Assembly (NCBI GenBank): GCA_910588655.1 | Contig: CAJUPJ010000006.1 | Coordinates: 1-64,000, forward strand | DNA length: 64,000 nt | From: an uncultured Lachnospiraceae bacterium | Lineage (GTDB): Bacteria > Bacillota > Clostridia > Lachnospirales > Lachnospiraceae | Reading direction: 5' to 3' | Shown here: piece by piece, positions 46,260-55,895 of the stretch | Numbering within the stretch: position 1 is the first letter of the stretch | How the letters are laid out: every line of letters begins with the position of its first letter | Program-made: the position numbers and the translations under genes | The notes under the pieces: model-generated | Database searches by the model: none | The model's input: the letters and a program-made list of their open reading frames with translations, nothing else | What the model was told of the DNA's origin: nothing

Positions 46260-46733
46260 ATAATTTCCAGTTATAATATTTATTTTGTTTTTGTCTTGTG
46301 TTTTTGTAGGATTTTGGTACTGGCAGCAGGTTTCAAAGTGTTCCAGCTAATATTATTATATTACAGGGGCACTTCAGCACCGTTGCGCAGGATGGCGCAG
46401 CACAATGTCATTTAGTTAAGAGTTTGTGTCAATATATTTCTATAAATTACCAAAGTGTAGATTGCTGGCAAATTCCAAATGTGCTTCCATGAACAAGATG
46501 TACAGAGCCGCTGGTGCTTAAGCCCTGTATTCAATGTTCCGCAGGAACATAGGGGCTTTATGCATCCATTGCGTGTGATGCCCTTGCCAAACCAGCAGGA
46601 GCGTGCTTGTTCATGGAAGGCACTTTGGATTTGCCAGCGCATCCAATATTAATACTTTTAAACATTTCTTTTTAACTTAATGACATTTTTTTATATTGGT
46701 GTAGCAGAATGCGTGCCATGTCTGGAAATTTAT
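46260..46733 (-). repeat. Large nested palindrome, copy U6 (inverted relative to U5)
   Basis: The opposite-orientation partner of U5. The left end ATAATTTCCAG (from 46260) pairs with CTGGAAATTTAT near 46722-46733, while part of the right outer arm is missing. CCATGAACAAG and CTTGTTCATGG form its own version of the middle arm, and the centre is AATGTTCC GCA GGAACAT. The spacer before it (about 46198-46235, GGGAGGGAGAAATTATTCTG) recurs between U8 and U9. A TTGACA (46748-46753) just beyond may belong to the ecfA1 promoter. Confidence 0.82.
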
Positions 46734-46821
46734 AAAATACTGCATAGTTGACAATTAGCCTGAAAGGTGTCATTATAAATAAGTATTTACATAGTACAAT
46801 TTTTAGCAGGAGAATTGCATA

Positions 46822-47688
46822 ATGAAACCATTTATAGATGCAAAGGGTCTTGTACATGAATATTCAAGACGTGATGAAGAAGGCAATGTAACTGGAATAA
46901 ACAGGGCACTGGATGGCATTGATATAGAAGTAAAAGCAGGGGATTTTATTGCTGTACTTGGTGCTAATGGTTCTGGCAAGTCAACATTTGCCAAACACCT
47001 TAATGCACTGCTTGTACCAACAGAAGGTACTTTATATGTAGATGGAATGGACACATCAGACCAGGGCAATAATTTATTAATAAGGCAGGCAGCAGGGATG
47101 GTATTCCAGAACCCCGATAACCAGATTATATCCAATGTTGTTGAGGAGGATGTAGGTTTCGGGCCAGAGAATATGGGTGTGCCAACAGAGGAAATATGGC
47201 GGCGTGTAGAGGAAAGCCTTAAAAACGTAGGGATGTATGAATACAGAAAAGAGTCACCTAACCAGCTTTCAGGAGGACAGAAACAGCGCATTGCAATAGC
47301 AGGGATAATGGCAATGAAACCGGAATGTATTGTGCTTGATGAGCCAACAGCGATGCTTGATCCTGCTGGAAGGAAGTCTGTTATAAAAACTGTTAAGGAG
47401 TTAAATAAAAAAGAGGGCATTACAATAATACTTATAACACACTATATGGAAGAAGTAACAGGGGCAGATTTTGTGTATGTTATGTCTGGAGGGCAGGTCA
47501 AAATGAAAGGCACACCAAGGCAGGTGTTTGCAAGAAGTGAAGAATTAGCAAGGTACAGGCTGTCAATTCCAGAAGTCACAAGAATTGCAAATGGTCTCCG
47601 CAAAAAAGGAGTAAATATACCAAAAGATATTTTATATACAGAGGAGCTGACGGATATTTTATTGAAAATTAAAGCCAGAGGTTTATAA
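46822..47688 (+). CDS. ecfA1: Energy-coupling factor transporter ATPase A1
   Basis: One of two ATPases of the ECF vitamin/metal transporter core, 288 aa, cytoplasmic face of the membrane. Walker A is GANGSGKST, the signature LSGGQKQR, and Walker B IVLDEPTAMLDPAG. The ATG follows AGGAG. Its order with ecfA2, ecfT and truA behind rplQ is the standard Firmicutes arrangement, interrupted here by palindromes U5 and U6. Substrate-specific S components lie elsewhere. Confidence 0.94.
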   Translation: MKPFIDAKGLVHEYSRRDEEGNVTGINRALDGIDIEVKAGDFIAVLGANGSGKSTFAKHLNALLVPTEGTLYVDGMDTSDQGNNLLIRQAAGMVFQNPDNQIISNVVEEDVGFGPENMGVPTEEIWRRVEESLKNVGMYEYRKESPNQLSGGQKQRIAIAGIMAMKPECIVLDEPTAMLDPAGRKSVIKTVKELNKKEGITIILITHYMEEVTGADFVYVMSGGQVKMKGTPRQVFARSEELARYRLSIPEVTRIANGLRKKGVNIPKDILYTEELTDILLKIKARGL

Positions 47689-47718
47689 ACTGGATTTTTA
47701 TATCAGAGTGGAGAATAT

Positions 47719-48567
47719 ATGTCAATTAGATTGCAGAATGTGGATTTTATATATGGGGCAGGTACTGGAAAGGAAAAACAGGCTCTTAAAAATATAAATA
47801 TAGAAATTAATGATGGTGAGTTTATAGGGCTTGCAGGGCATACGGGTTCTGGGAAATCTACGCTTGTACAGCTTTTAAACGGGCTTGAACGTGCTACAAG
47901 TGGTGAAATATTTTATAATGGGCAGAATATTTATGATAAATCATATAATATGCGGAACCTTAGAAGCAGGACAGGACTTGTATTCCAGTACCCGGAACAC
48001 CAGCTTTTTGAGACAACTGTTATTAACGATGTGCAGTTCGGGCCTAAAAACCTTGGGCTGCCGCAGCTGGAAGTTGAGCTGCGTTCATTTAATGCACTGA
48101 AAATGGCTGGGATAGATGACAGTCTTTTAGATGTATCACCATTTGCACTTTCAGGTGGCCAGAAAAGGCGTGTAGCCATTGCAGGGGTACTTGCAATGCA
48201 GCCAGAAGTCCTTGTGCTTGATGAACCAGCAGCAGGGCTTGACCCGGCTGGAAGGGATGAAATACTTGGCTTACTTAAGAAACTGCATGAGGAAAGTAAT
48301 ACTACAATAATACTTGTATCGCACAGTATGGAAGATTTAGCTGGGTATGTGGACAGGATGCTTGTGATGAATAAAGGTGAAATTGTCCTTGACGGGAAGC
48401 CAGGACAGGTGTTCCAGTTTGAAAAAGAACTTGAAAAGATTGGGCTTGGTGTGCCACAGCCAGCAAAGGTAATACACCAGCTTAAGGAAGCGGGGGCAGA
48501 TATTAAAGGAGAACCCGTAACAGCAGATGAAAGCATAGAGGCAATATATAAGTGGCTTTCCATATAG
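47719..48567 (+). CDS. ecfA2: Energy-coupling factor transporter ATPase A2
   Basis: The second ECF ATPase, 282 aa, pairing with EcfA1 as a heterodimer. Walker A is GHTGSGKST, then FQYPEHQLFETTV (Q-loop typical of EcfA), LSGGQKRR and VLDEPAAGLDPAG. The ATG follows GTGGAG. It starts 30 bases after ecfA1 in the same operon. Confidence 0.94.
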   Translation: MSIRLQNVDFIYGAGTGKEKQALKNINIEINDGEFIGLAGHTGSGKSTLVQLLNGLERATSGEIFYNGQNIYDKSYNMRNLRSRTGLVFQYPEHQLFETTVINDVQFGPKNLGLPQLEVELRSFNALKMAGIDDSLLDVSPFALSGGQKRRVAIAGVLAMQPEVLVLDEPAAGLDPAGRDEILGLLKKLHEESNTTIILVSHSMEDLAGYVDRMLVMNKGEIVLDGKPGQVFQFEKELEKIGLGVPQPAKVIHQLKEAGADIKGEPVTADESIEAIYKWLSI

Positions 48568-48595
48568 GCTTTATAAAGAATGGAGATATTAGTTT

Positions 48596-49405
48596 ATGAT
48601 ACGTGACATAACTATAGGACAGTATTATCTGACAGATTCAGTTATCCATAAATTAGACCCACGTGTTAAAGTAGTGTGTACATTTGCATATATTATATCA
48701 CTTTTCTGTTTTAACCAGTTAAGTGGTTACATAATTGCAGCAGTTTTTTTCTTGTGTGTAATAAAATTGTCTAAAGTCCCGTTTAAATTTGTAGTAAGGG
48801 GTATAAAACCAGTCCTGTTTATGCTGGTTTTTACGGCTATGCTTAATCTCTTCTGGACTTCTGGCGGCAATGTCATTGTAAAGTTTGGAATAATAACTAT
48901 AACAGAAGAAGGTATAGAAAGAACAGTATTTATGGCATTAAGGCTAATATTCCTTATAATAGGGTCTTCAATTATGACACTAACAACAACGCCTAACCAG
49001 CTTACAGATGCTATAGAAAAGCTTCTTAAGCCGTTAAACAGGGTAAAAGTCCCTGTACATGAAGTTGCGATGATGATGTCAATAGCACTGCGTTTTATCC
49101 CTATCCTTGTTGAAGAAACCGATAAAATTATGAAAGCACAGATGGCAAGAGGGGCAGATTTTGAGTCTGGCAATATATTCAGGAGAATAAAAAGCATGGC
49201 GCCAATTATTATACCTCTGTTTGTATCTGCAGCAAGGAGGGCAAGCGACCTGGCATTAGCAATGGATGCAAGATGTTATAATGGCAGCAGCGGCAGGACA
49301 AAGATGAAACCGCTGGAATACAAGGGCAGGGATATTGCAGCATATCTGGTTATGGCTGGTTATATTGCAGTAATTATAATTACAGGAAAATATCTGCCAT
49401 TTTAA
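48596..49405 (+). CDS. ecfT: Energy-coupling factor transporter membrane protein EcfT
   Basis: The 269-aa membrane scaffold that links the ATPases to exchangeable S components. About five hydrophobic segments are visible, and the two coupling motifs appear as AQMARGADFESG and AMDARCYNG (Ala-Arg-Gly type, the second altered to Ala-Arg-Cys). GGAG precedes the ATG, 28 bases after ecfA2. Confidence 0.93.
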   Translation: MIRDITIGQYYLTDSVIHKLDPRVKVVCTFAYIISLFCFNQLSGYIIAAVFFLCVIKLSKVPFKFVVRGIKPVLFMLVFTAMLNLFWTSGGNVIVKFGIITITEEGIERTVFMALRLIFLIIGSSIMTLTTTPNQLTDAIEKLLKPLNRVKVPVHEVAMMMSIALRFIPILVEETDKIMKAQMARGADFESGNIFRRIKSMAPIIIPLFVSAARRASDLALAMDARCYNGSSGRTKMKPLEYKGRDIAAYLVMAGYIAVIIITGKYLPF

Positions 49406-49495
49406 CTGGAGCAGGCAATGCGGATTGCGGGTATCTGCCTGTAACATGCTGGCGGATGCCGTATAGTGTATGCAGTATATGGACAGGAGGAATTT

Positions 49496-50260
49496 ATGGG
49501 ACGGATAAAACTTACGGTTGCATATGACGGGACAAATTATCATGGCTGGCAGTTACAGCCAGGCAGGGCAACTATAGAAGGTGAGTTAAATAAAGCATTG
49601 TCACATCTGACAGGAAAACAGGTCTGTGTTACAGGGGCAAGCCGTACAGATGCAGGTGTACATGCACTTGGCAATGTAGCAGTATTTGACACGGTTTCAC
49701 GTATACCAGCAGAGAAGTTTTCATATGCACTTAACCAGAGGCTTCCTGCTGATATTGTAGTACAGTGTTCAGAAAAAGTACCAGAAGATTTCCATCCGCG
49801 CTACTGTGAATGCCAGAAAATATATGAGTACACAATATTAAACAGGAAATTCCCGCTTCCTCAGTACCGCAATACAGCATATTTTTATTATGGGAAACTG
49901 GATATAAACCACATGCGCAATGCATGTAAAGCATTTATTGGTGAACATGATTTTGCAGGCTTTTGTTCAGCAGGTGCACAGGTGCAGTCAACAGTAAGGA
50001 CAATTTACAGCCTTGAAATACTGGAAGAAAAAATACAGGAAGCTAATATGGTTAATACAGGACGTATTATAACAATACGTGTAAAAGGAAATGGCTTTTT
50101 ATATAATATGGTAAGGATAATAGCCGGGACATTGCTTGAGGCTGGCAAAGGAAGGATAAATCCAGATGATATGGAGGAAATAATTGCATCATGTGACAGA
50201 AGCAGGGCAGGGGCTACAGCACCAGCAAGGGGATTAAAACTTGTACAGATTTTGTATTAG
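49496..50260 (+). CDS. truA: tRNA pseudouridine(38-40) synthase
   Basis: Makes pseudouridine at positions 38-40 of tRNA anticodon arms, 254 aa. The catalytic Asp is in SRTDAGVHALGNVAVFD, and YDGTNYHGWQ and NGFLYNMVRIIAGTLLE are family hallmarks. ATG at 49496 follows AGGAGG; an in-frame ATG at 49466 has no site. It ends the ecf operon. The usual next genes rplM and rpsI are not here; palindrome U7 follows. Confidence 0.95.
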   Translation: MGRIKLTVAYDGTNYHGWQLQPGRATIEGELNKALSHLTGKQVCVTGASRTDAGVHALGNVAVFDTVSRIPAEKFSYALNQRLPADIVVQCSEKVPEDFHPRYCECQKIYEYTILNRKFPLPQYRNTAYFYYGKLDINHMRNACKAFIGEHDFAGFCSAGAQVQSTVRTIYSLEILEEKIQEANMVNTGRIITIRVKGNGFLYNMVRIIAGTLLEAGKGRINPDDMEEIIASCDRSRAGATAPARGLKLVQILY

Positions 50261-50327
50261 CAGGGAAAATACCATATATACATGTCATGTCCATTTCATA
50301 AATTCCCACCTGATAAACTGTATGCAG

Positions 50328-50876
50328 GATAATTTGCAGTTATCCTTTGCTGGATGATGGACGGTTTTCAGTGCCAGAGCCAGAATATTCATAAAAGGGG
50401 TACGCTTGCGCTACGATAAGCCACGCAACGGCACATAAAACCAAAAAAAGCATAGAACAGCAGAATAACTATAAATTATATGTGGCTGGATTATTCTGCC
50501 AGAAATTTCCATCCGTCTGAATAAAATGCAATATAATAATCCCAGTTATCATTCTAAATTGCTGTTTTATGTTTTTTTCTGGAATTTTGCCAGCAGACAG
50601 CAGGTTTCCAGTGTTCCAGCTAAATATTATTCCATGACAGGGGCACTTCAGCACCGCCGGCATTTAAGCTGGATATTTAATGTGACGGAATAAACGTAAG
50701 TTTATTCTGGAACATTAAATATCTGGCTTTATGTGCCGCTGCGTGGGCTGATGTAGCGGAATGCGTGCAAAAGCCATGTCTGCGACATGCTTTCTGTCAT
50801 GGAATAATATTTAGCTGGACATGGAAACCCTGCGTCCGCAAATCCACATACCAACACAGGATAGCTGCAAATTATC
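50328..50876 (+). repeat. Composite palindrome U7 (variant type, left unit truncated)
   Basis: The terminal repeats are GATAATTTGCAGTTATCC (from 50328) and the near-complement GGATAGCTGCAAATTATC ending at 50876. The left part keeps only half of a unit (about 50396-50442, the complement of the segment ending GGCTTTATGTGCC). The right part is a full hairpin with centre AAGCTGGATATTTAATG paired to CATTAAATATCTGGCTT (about 50668-50734) and a longer tip than other copies. It lies between truA and the CE2 esterase. Confidence 0.78.
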
Positions 50877-50924
50877 AATATTTGGGAATTTATGAAACAG
50901 ACGTGATATACATGTTAGAAATCA

Positions 50925-50953
50925 TTGCAAAAGTCTTTAAAATAACGTATTAT
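50925..50953 (+). promoter_or_regulatory. Promoter of the CE2-type esterase operon
   Basis: TTGCAA (50925-50930) and TATTAT (50948-50953) are 17 bases apart, about 50 bases beyond palindrome U7 and 63 before the gene. Confidence 0.5.
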
Positions 50954-51015
50954 ATATATAAGATAACTATACATTTTTTAATTTATTTGTTTATAGGAGA
51001 AAAGGGGAAGGTATT

Positions 51016-52095
51016 TTGAAATTTAATATTACAAAGGATAACGTAAAGATTTCAGGCAGGACACTATTCAGGGACAGCATATGTTTTCTTGGGTATTCTG
51101 CCTCTTCTGTTTCTTTCAGGTTTAATGGCATGAAAGCGTCTGCTGGCATTATTTCCAATCCAGACAGTTTTCCAGCAGAATACCATGCATGGATAGCAGT
51201 TTACATAGATAATGCTTTAGTTCCAGATAAAAGGATAGAACTTAAAGAAACAGAACAGGAAATAGTATTATATGACAGTCCTGTAAAAAGAGAAGTGCAA
51301 ATTACTATAATGAAATATACTGAACCAGAATTTGCAGTATGCGGTATCAGTTATATCCAGACAGACAGCGCGGAGCTTCTTGCACCTCCTGCGCCTAAGA
51401 AACGCCGTATGCAGATTATCGGGGACTCTATTACATGTGGTTATGGGGTGGAAGGGGATGTAGAACGGCTTGAGATAAAGACATCTGAAGAAAACCCTGC
51501 CAAAGCATATTCTGTTATAGCAGCAAATGAACTGGATGCGGATTTTGAAATTGTTGCGTGGAATGGAAAGGGTATTATAACTTCGTATGTAGGTGAAGAA
51601 GAGTATGCTGTTCCAGATAAAACCTGGCTTCTGCCAATGCTTTATAAATATACAGATGCGGGATGCTGCAAGAATTACTTTAATGAACCGCAGGAAAAGT
51701 GGGAATTATGGGAGCATAGCAGTTTTGAACCAGATATAATCACTATAAACCTTGGGACTAATGATGCAAGCTATACAAGAGGAATACCAGGGAGGACAGA
51801 TGAATTTACTAATGGGTATTTAGATTTTCTTGAAGACATACATGCCATACATCCAGATGCGGCAATTCTATGTATGCTTGGCATTATGGACCAGCTTTTG
51901 TGCCCTGCTGCCAGCAAAGCAGCAGAACTGTTTAAAAAGAAATATCCAGAAGTGAATATTTCATACCTGAATCTTCCATTACAGCAGGAAGAGGACGGGC
52001 TGGGTACGTTCTGGCATCCGGTATATAAATCACATCAGAAGGCAGCCAGGCTTATAACAGGGCATATCAGGCATATGATGGACTGGGGTGAGTAA
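51016..52095 (+). CDS. CE2-type SGNH/GDSL carbohydrate esterase
   Basis: A 359-aa protein with an N-terminal beta-sandwich (about residues 1-125) and a C-terminal SGNH hydrolase. The nucleophile lies in IIGDSITCGYG, the oxyanion-hole Asn in INLGTNDAS, and the catalytic His in FWHPVYKSHQKAA. This layout matches carbohydrate esterase family 2, which removes acetyl groups from xylan and other plant glycans. No signal peptide is seen, so it probably acts in the cytoplasm on imported oligosaccharides. It starts with TTG at 51016 behind AAAGGGGAAGG. The next gene begins at its stop. Confidence 0.85.
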   Translation: MKFNITKDNVKISGRTLFRDSICFLGYSASSVSFRFNGMKASAGIISNPDSFPAEYHAWIAVYIDNALVPDKRIELKETEQEIVLYDSPVKREVQITIMKYTEPEFAVCGISYIQTDSAELLAPPAPKKRRMQIIGDSITCGYGVEGDVERLEIKTSEENPAKAYSVIAANELDADFEIVAWNGKGIITSYVGEEEYAVPDKTWLLPMLYKYTDAGCCKNYFNEPQEKWELWEHSSFEPDIITINLGTNDASYTRGIPGRTDEFTNGYLDFLEDIHAIHPDAAILCMLGIMDQLLCPAASKAAELFKKKYPEVNISYLNLPLQQEEDGLGTFWHPVYKSHQKAARLITGHIRHMMDWGE

Positions 52096-52096
52096 T

Positions 52097-53200
52097 TTGA
52101 TAAAACGTTATTTTGTAAGGACACGTTCCCTTCAGGAAGGGATGCGCATTGACCAGAATATAAAAGACAGGCTTGACCGTACACTTATAGCCAGGGGGAC
52201 AATTTTAGACAGTTATATGATAGGGTCACTGCAGAAATTAGGAATTGGCGGCATATATGTCAGTGAGGGCGAGGAAGACCCGCAGCCAGAAGCTAAAGAA
52301 CCGCCTCTTCCACCAGAAATACAAAAGACTATTGATAAGACAAGGCGTGAAGACCCGGCTAAAATTAAGCTTTCAGAAAGCCTTAAACAGAGGGTTTCAA
52401 CAGGTATGCAGTATTTGTATAATAATACAAATGATGCTAACTTTGCCAATACATCTACAAGGATTACGAATGACCTTAATAAAGCAATTAATGACAATGC
52501 TGCTATAGCTGTAGATATTAATGCATTAAAAACCAGTGATGAATATACATTTAAACACAGTGTTGATGTAGCAACTATGTCTATGATTATTGCCAAAAAC
52601 ATGGGATATTCCCAGGATGATATATATAATATAGGAGTTGCAGGGCTTTTGCATGATATAGGCAAATCTAAAGTGCCGCTTGAAATACTGAATAAGCCTG
52701 CAAAGTTAAATGATGAAGAATTTAAAGTGATGAAGAACCATACGGTGTTTGGCTATGAGATAATAAAAGAGAAAGAAAACTTCTCTAAAACAATTGCACT
52801 TGCTGTATTACAGCACCATGAAAAAATGAATGGCAGGGGATACCCTTTAGGGGTTAAAGCAGATAGAATAACTGACTTTGCAAAAATACTTTCTGTTGTT
52901 GATGTTTATGATGCACTTGTAACAGAACGTCCATATAAAAAAGCACTTTCACAGCGTACAGCAATAGAAATGATTATGTCCATGACAGAAGAACTTGATA
53001 TAAAAGCCATGAAGGTTTTCTTTAAGACAGTAATATTATACCCTGTAGATACAGCGGTGGAGTTAAGTAACGGGGAAAGGGCAAAAGTTGTTAAAAATAA
53101 TGAAGGCTCTGTACTGCGTCCTACTGTAGTAGGGATTACTACAGGGAAAGTATACAACCTGGCTGATGATTTATCATGTGCTAATATATTAATAGTATAA
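52097..53200 (+). CDS. HD-GYP domain protein (canonical motif)
   Basis: A 367-aa soluble protein with an N-terminal DUF3391-like region (VRTRSLQEGMRIDQNIKDRL) and an HD-GYP domain. The motif is intact: LLHDIGKSKVP, HHEKMNGRGYP and DVYDALVTERPYKKA, so cyclic di-GMP hydrolysis is plausible. The start is TTG at 52097 with GGGGTGAG upstream; GTG at 52088 is the alternative and would overlap the esterase stop. Unlike the HD-GYP at 18045, the metal-binding His is present. No sensory domain that I recognise is attached. Confidence 0.87.
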   Translation: MIKRYFVRTRSLQEGMRIDQNIKDRLDRTLIARGTILDSYMIGSLQKLGIGGIYVSEGEEDPQPEAKEPPLPPEIQKTIDKTRREDPAKIKLSESLKQRVSTGMQYLYNNTNDANFANTSTRITNDLNKAINDNAAIAVDINALKTSDEYTFKHSVDVATMSMIIAKNMGYSQDDIYNIGVAGLLHDIGKSKVPLEILNKPAKLNDEEFKVMKNHTVFGYEIIKEKENFSKTIALAVLQHHEKMNGRGYPLGVKADRITDFAKILSVVDVYDALVTERPYKKALSQRTAIEMIMSMTEELDIKAMKVFFKTVILYPVDTAVELSNGERAKVVKNNEGSVLRPTVVGITTGKVYNLADDLSCANILIV

Positions 53201-53203
53201 GTT

Positions 53204-53245
53204 AAAAAAGACCTGCCTTATATAAGCTTATAAGACAGGTCTTTT
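53204..53245 (+). terminator. Terminator after the HD-GYP gene
   Basis: AAAAAAGACCTG (from 53204) pairs with CAGGTCTTTT (ending 53245), with CTTAT/ATAAG inside. The T-rich end touches the 3' end of the minus-strand tRNA-Leu gene, so the hairpin may serve both directions. Confidence 0.8.
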
Positions 53246-53246
53246 A

Positions 53247-53328
53247 TGCGGAAAAAGGGACTCGAACCCTCACGTCTTGCAACACAGGAACCTAAATCCT
53301 GCACGTCTGCCAGTTCCGTCATTTCCGC
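53247..53328 (-). tRNA. tRNA-Leu (anticodon UAG)
   Basis: Read on the minus strand, GCGGAAA at 53328 downward pairs with the 3' TTTCCGC. The anticodon stem CAGGA/TCCTG encloses the loop TTTAGGT, giving anticodon TAG (reads CUN Leu). A long variable arm, typical of tRNA-Leu, and the T-arm GGGTTCGAGTCCC are present. The discriminator is A, and the 3' CCA is not encoded. It would be made with the regulator gene beyond only if transcribed independently, since that gene reads the same way but upstream of it. Confidence 0.93.
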
Positions 53329-53398
53329 ATTACCACACTTTATTAGTCTATCATTAAATAGCTGGAATGTCAATTCTGTAAAAAACCTAATCCCTTTT

Positions 53399-54958
53399 TT
53401 ATGCTTCTTTTTTATTCTTTTTCCTGAATTCAGCAGGGCTCATATTTACATACTTTTTAAATTTTGTATGGAAATAGTCAACGTTTTTATATCCAACCTT
53501 TTCTGATATTTCATACACTTTTAAATTACTGTTAAGCAGGAATTCTTTAGAGTGCCTTATACGGACTTTATCAACAAAGACATTAAAGCCTTCGCCTGCC
53601 TTTTTATTAAAAATCTTGCCAAGGTATGAGCTGTTATATCCAAAAAGCGGTGCAATAGTTTCCAGTTTTATATTATCCATATAATTATGTTCAATATAAT
53701 GTATTATATCATCCATTACGCCTTCACTTGACGGGTTTCCAATAGTGCGTATTATCATATCAAACTGTTCTGTAAAGTAAAGCATGATTTCATATAAATA
53801 ATACCTGCTGTTAATATAATCAATAATTTCTGCATTTCCTGGAAAAGCAATATCAGAACTATGGTAAAGATGTGATATTTTTTCCTTGATAGACAGGTAA
53901 AGGTCAGTAAGGAACAGTTTAATACGTGGAATCCCACTGTCCGAATTATACAGGTTATGCTCCAGCTCATGAAGGGTTTCAGCAACCTGGTTGCGTTTGG
54001 AAGCCTGTATATATCCAGAAAGACACTCACAGTATTTATTAAGGACTTCGGGCGAAAGGCAGTAACCAGACTGGCTGGATGGTTTAGGAAGCTGTTCAAA
54101 ACCTATAGTATGCTGTTTGTCTTCACAGAAAAACCTTCTTTGCAGGAGTTTTAATGCCTCCTGGTAAGATATATGTATATCTTCAAGTGAATTTACTACC
54201 CGTCCATATGCAATAAACAGTGAGTCAAGTGGTGAATTTTGCTGTGGCTTTAATTCACGGCTGTAATGCTCAAGAAATTCCTGGAATTTATTAAGCGTAA
54301 AAGTTCCCTTTAATAGAATAACCTCATTTTTATCTATTTTAATATTATCATATGAACTGTTAGACTCATTAGTTACTTTCAGAAGGTCTGAAAAGCGGTA
54401 TTGCAGGCTGGTAGAATGACGGCTGTAATTTTCATATATTACAACCTGGTATTTATCTGAAATAAGGTTTATATCTTTGACATTAATATTCTGTACATTT
54501 ATTTTGTTAGACAGTATGTCAAGCAGTATCATTCCTTTAGCCCTGTCCCTGTACTGGCTCAGGGTGTTCTGGTTTATTTCTTCCCTGCCAAGCTGTTCTT
54601 TTATTTCCATAAGGGTTTCTGTAAGCTCATCCTCTTCAAGTGGTTTTGTAAGATAGTAGTCTACACCATTTTTTATGGCAGACTGCGCATATTTAAAATC
54701 TGTATATCCGCTTAATATTATAACTTTGCCTTTAAATCCATTTTTCCGTGCTGCCTCAACGGCTTCAAGCCCAGGCATTTTAGGCATACGTATATCTATA
54801 AGTACAAGGTCAGGAGAATTAGTAATAATATAATTGAGGGCATCATAGCCATTGGCTGCTTCACCTGTGATTTTAAATCCCAGGGCCTCCCAGTCTATTA
54901 TACATTTTAACCCCTGGCGTATAATTAATTCATCATCCGCAATAAATACTGAATACAT
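53399..54958 (-). CDS. YesN-type response regulator with AraC DNA-binding domain
   Basis: A 519-aa regulator. The N-terminal receiver (about residues 1-125) has FIADDE, the phospho-acceptor Asp in LVLIDIRMP and the conserved Lys in YYLTKPLEE. A long helical middle follows, and the C-terminal AraC domain (about 415-519) shows IAPLFGYNSSYLGKIFNKKAG and YFHTKFKKYVNMSPAEFRKK. Such regulators usually control sugar uptake with a paired histidine kinase, but no kinase or transporter is adjacent, so it is an orphan here. A direct repeat in the upstream gap (55039-55067) could be its binding site. Confidence 0.9.
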   Translation of the reverse strand: MYSVFIADDELIIRQGLKCIIDWEALGFKITGEAANGYDALNYIITNSPDLVLIDIRMPKMPGLEAVEAARKNGFKGKVIILSGYTDFKYAQSAIKNGVDYYLTKPLEEDELTETLMEIKEQLGREEINQNTLSQYRDRAKGMILLDILSNKINVQNINVKDINLISDKYQVVIYENYSRHSTSLQYRFSDLLKVTNESNSSYDNIKIDKNEVILLKGTFTLNKFQEFLEHYSRELKPQQNSPLDSLFIAYGRVVNSLEDIHISYQEALKLLQRRFFCEDKQHTIGFEQLPKPSSQSGYCLSPEVLNKYCECLSGYIQASKRNQVAETLHELEHNLYNSDSGIPRIKLFLTDLYLSIKEKISHLYHSSDIAFPGNAEIIDYINSRYYLYEIMLYFTEQFDMIIRTIGNPSSEGVMDDIIHYIEHNYMDNIKLETIAPLFGYNSSYLGKIFNKKAGEGFNVFVDKVRIRHSKEFLLNSNLKVYEISEKVGYKNVDYFHTKFKKYVNMSPAEFRKKNKKEA

Positions 54959-55038
54959 TGTTCCTCCTTTTTAAAAAACGGCGGGTATTTGCATATTTAA
55001 CCGCAATTACCATAAAGCAGCATAAATAACCAGGTAAA

Positions 55039-55067
55039 GACATAAGTTCTTATAAAGGACATAAGTT
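55039..55067. promoter_or_regulatory. Direct repeat in the regulator/spmB divergent region
   Basis: GACATAAGTT occurs at 55039-55048 and again at 55058-55067, 19 bases apart, close to two helical turns. AraC-type regulators commonly bind such tandem sites. It lies between the orphan regulator gene and spmB, close to a TATAAT near 55088. Confidence 0.45.
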
Positions 55068-55215
55068 TTTACCGCAAAACAGCCACTATATAATAAAACA
55101 ATAATAATAATTATATAAGAAAAATGGATGTTTAGCAAGTGGGCATAAAAATAATAAAATACAGTTTTAAAAATTTATTCCAGCCGGTAAATAATGGAAA
55201 GGATGTATAGAAAGC

Positions 55216-55764
55216 ATGAATATTGTAACTTTTATATCAAATTTAATTATACCTGTCCTGATATTTTATGTTATAGGTTATGGGCTTTTAAATAAAGTTG
55301 ATATTTTTGATGCCTTTACACGTGGGGCTGCGGACGGGTTTAAGGTTGTTTTTAATATCCTGCCTACTTTGATAGGGCTTATGATGGCTATAGGGCTTTT
55401 AAGGGCTTCTGGAGTGCTTGAAGTCCTTGGAGAATTCTTATCACCATATATGAAATATTTACATTTTCCAGCGGAATTAGTACCACTGTCCTTAATCAAA
55501 ATGTTTTCATCATCAGCAGCAACAGGGCTTTTAACAGATATATATAAGAACTTTGGCACAGACTCCGTTACAGGCTTTATGGCATCGCTTCTTATGTGCT
55601 GTTCAGAAACAATTTTTTATACAATATCCGTTTATTTTATGGCAACAGGGGATAAAGAACATAAACCTGTCACTGGAATGAAATGGATGCTTGCAGGTGC
55701 ATTAATCTGTACATTTGCTGGAATGGCTGCATGTGTTGTGATAACCGGGTTTATGGGAATATAG
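55216..55764 (+). CDS. spmB: Spore maturation protein B
   Basis: A 182-aa membrane protein with several hydrophobic helices, of the nucleoside-recognition (Gate) family. GAADGFKVVFNILPTLIGLMMAI, FSSSAATGLL and SETIFYTISVYF match SpmB, which together with SpmA promotes spore core dehydration in Bacillus. SpmA is not adjacent. The gene also persists in non-sporulating relatives, so it does not prove sporulation. The ATG has only a modest site (GGAAAGGATG) upstream. Confidence 0.88.
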   Translation: MNIVTFISNLIIPVLIFYVIGYGLLNKVDIFDAFTRGAADGFKVVFNILPTLIGLMMAIGLLRASGVLEVLGEFLSPYMKYLHFPAELVPLSLIKMFSSSAATGLLTDIYKNFGTDSVTGFMASLLMCCSETIFYTISVYFMATGDKEHKPVTGMKWMLAGALICTFAGMAACVVITGFMGI

Positions 55765-55895
55765 GGAAAAATATAGATTGCGGCGTGCTGGTGGTTGTGA
55801 TAATATATCATGTAGGAAATTCTTTGGCTGTTTATGCACACCATTGGCATACATTTAATCCATAAATTGTATAAATTACTTAGGAGGAAAAATTA

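Noticed and set aside
46748..46779. TTGACA and TATAAA before ecfA1 as a promoter
   Set aside because: The boxes are about 20 bases apart, too far for a confident call, so it was not listed as a feature.
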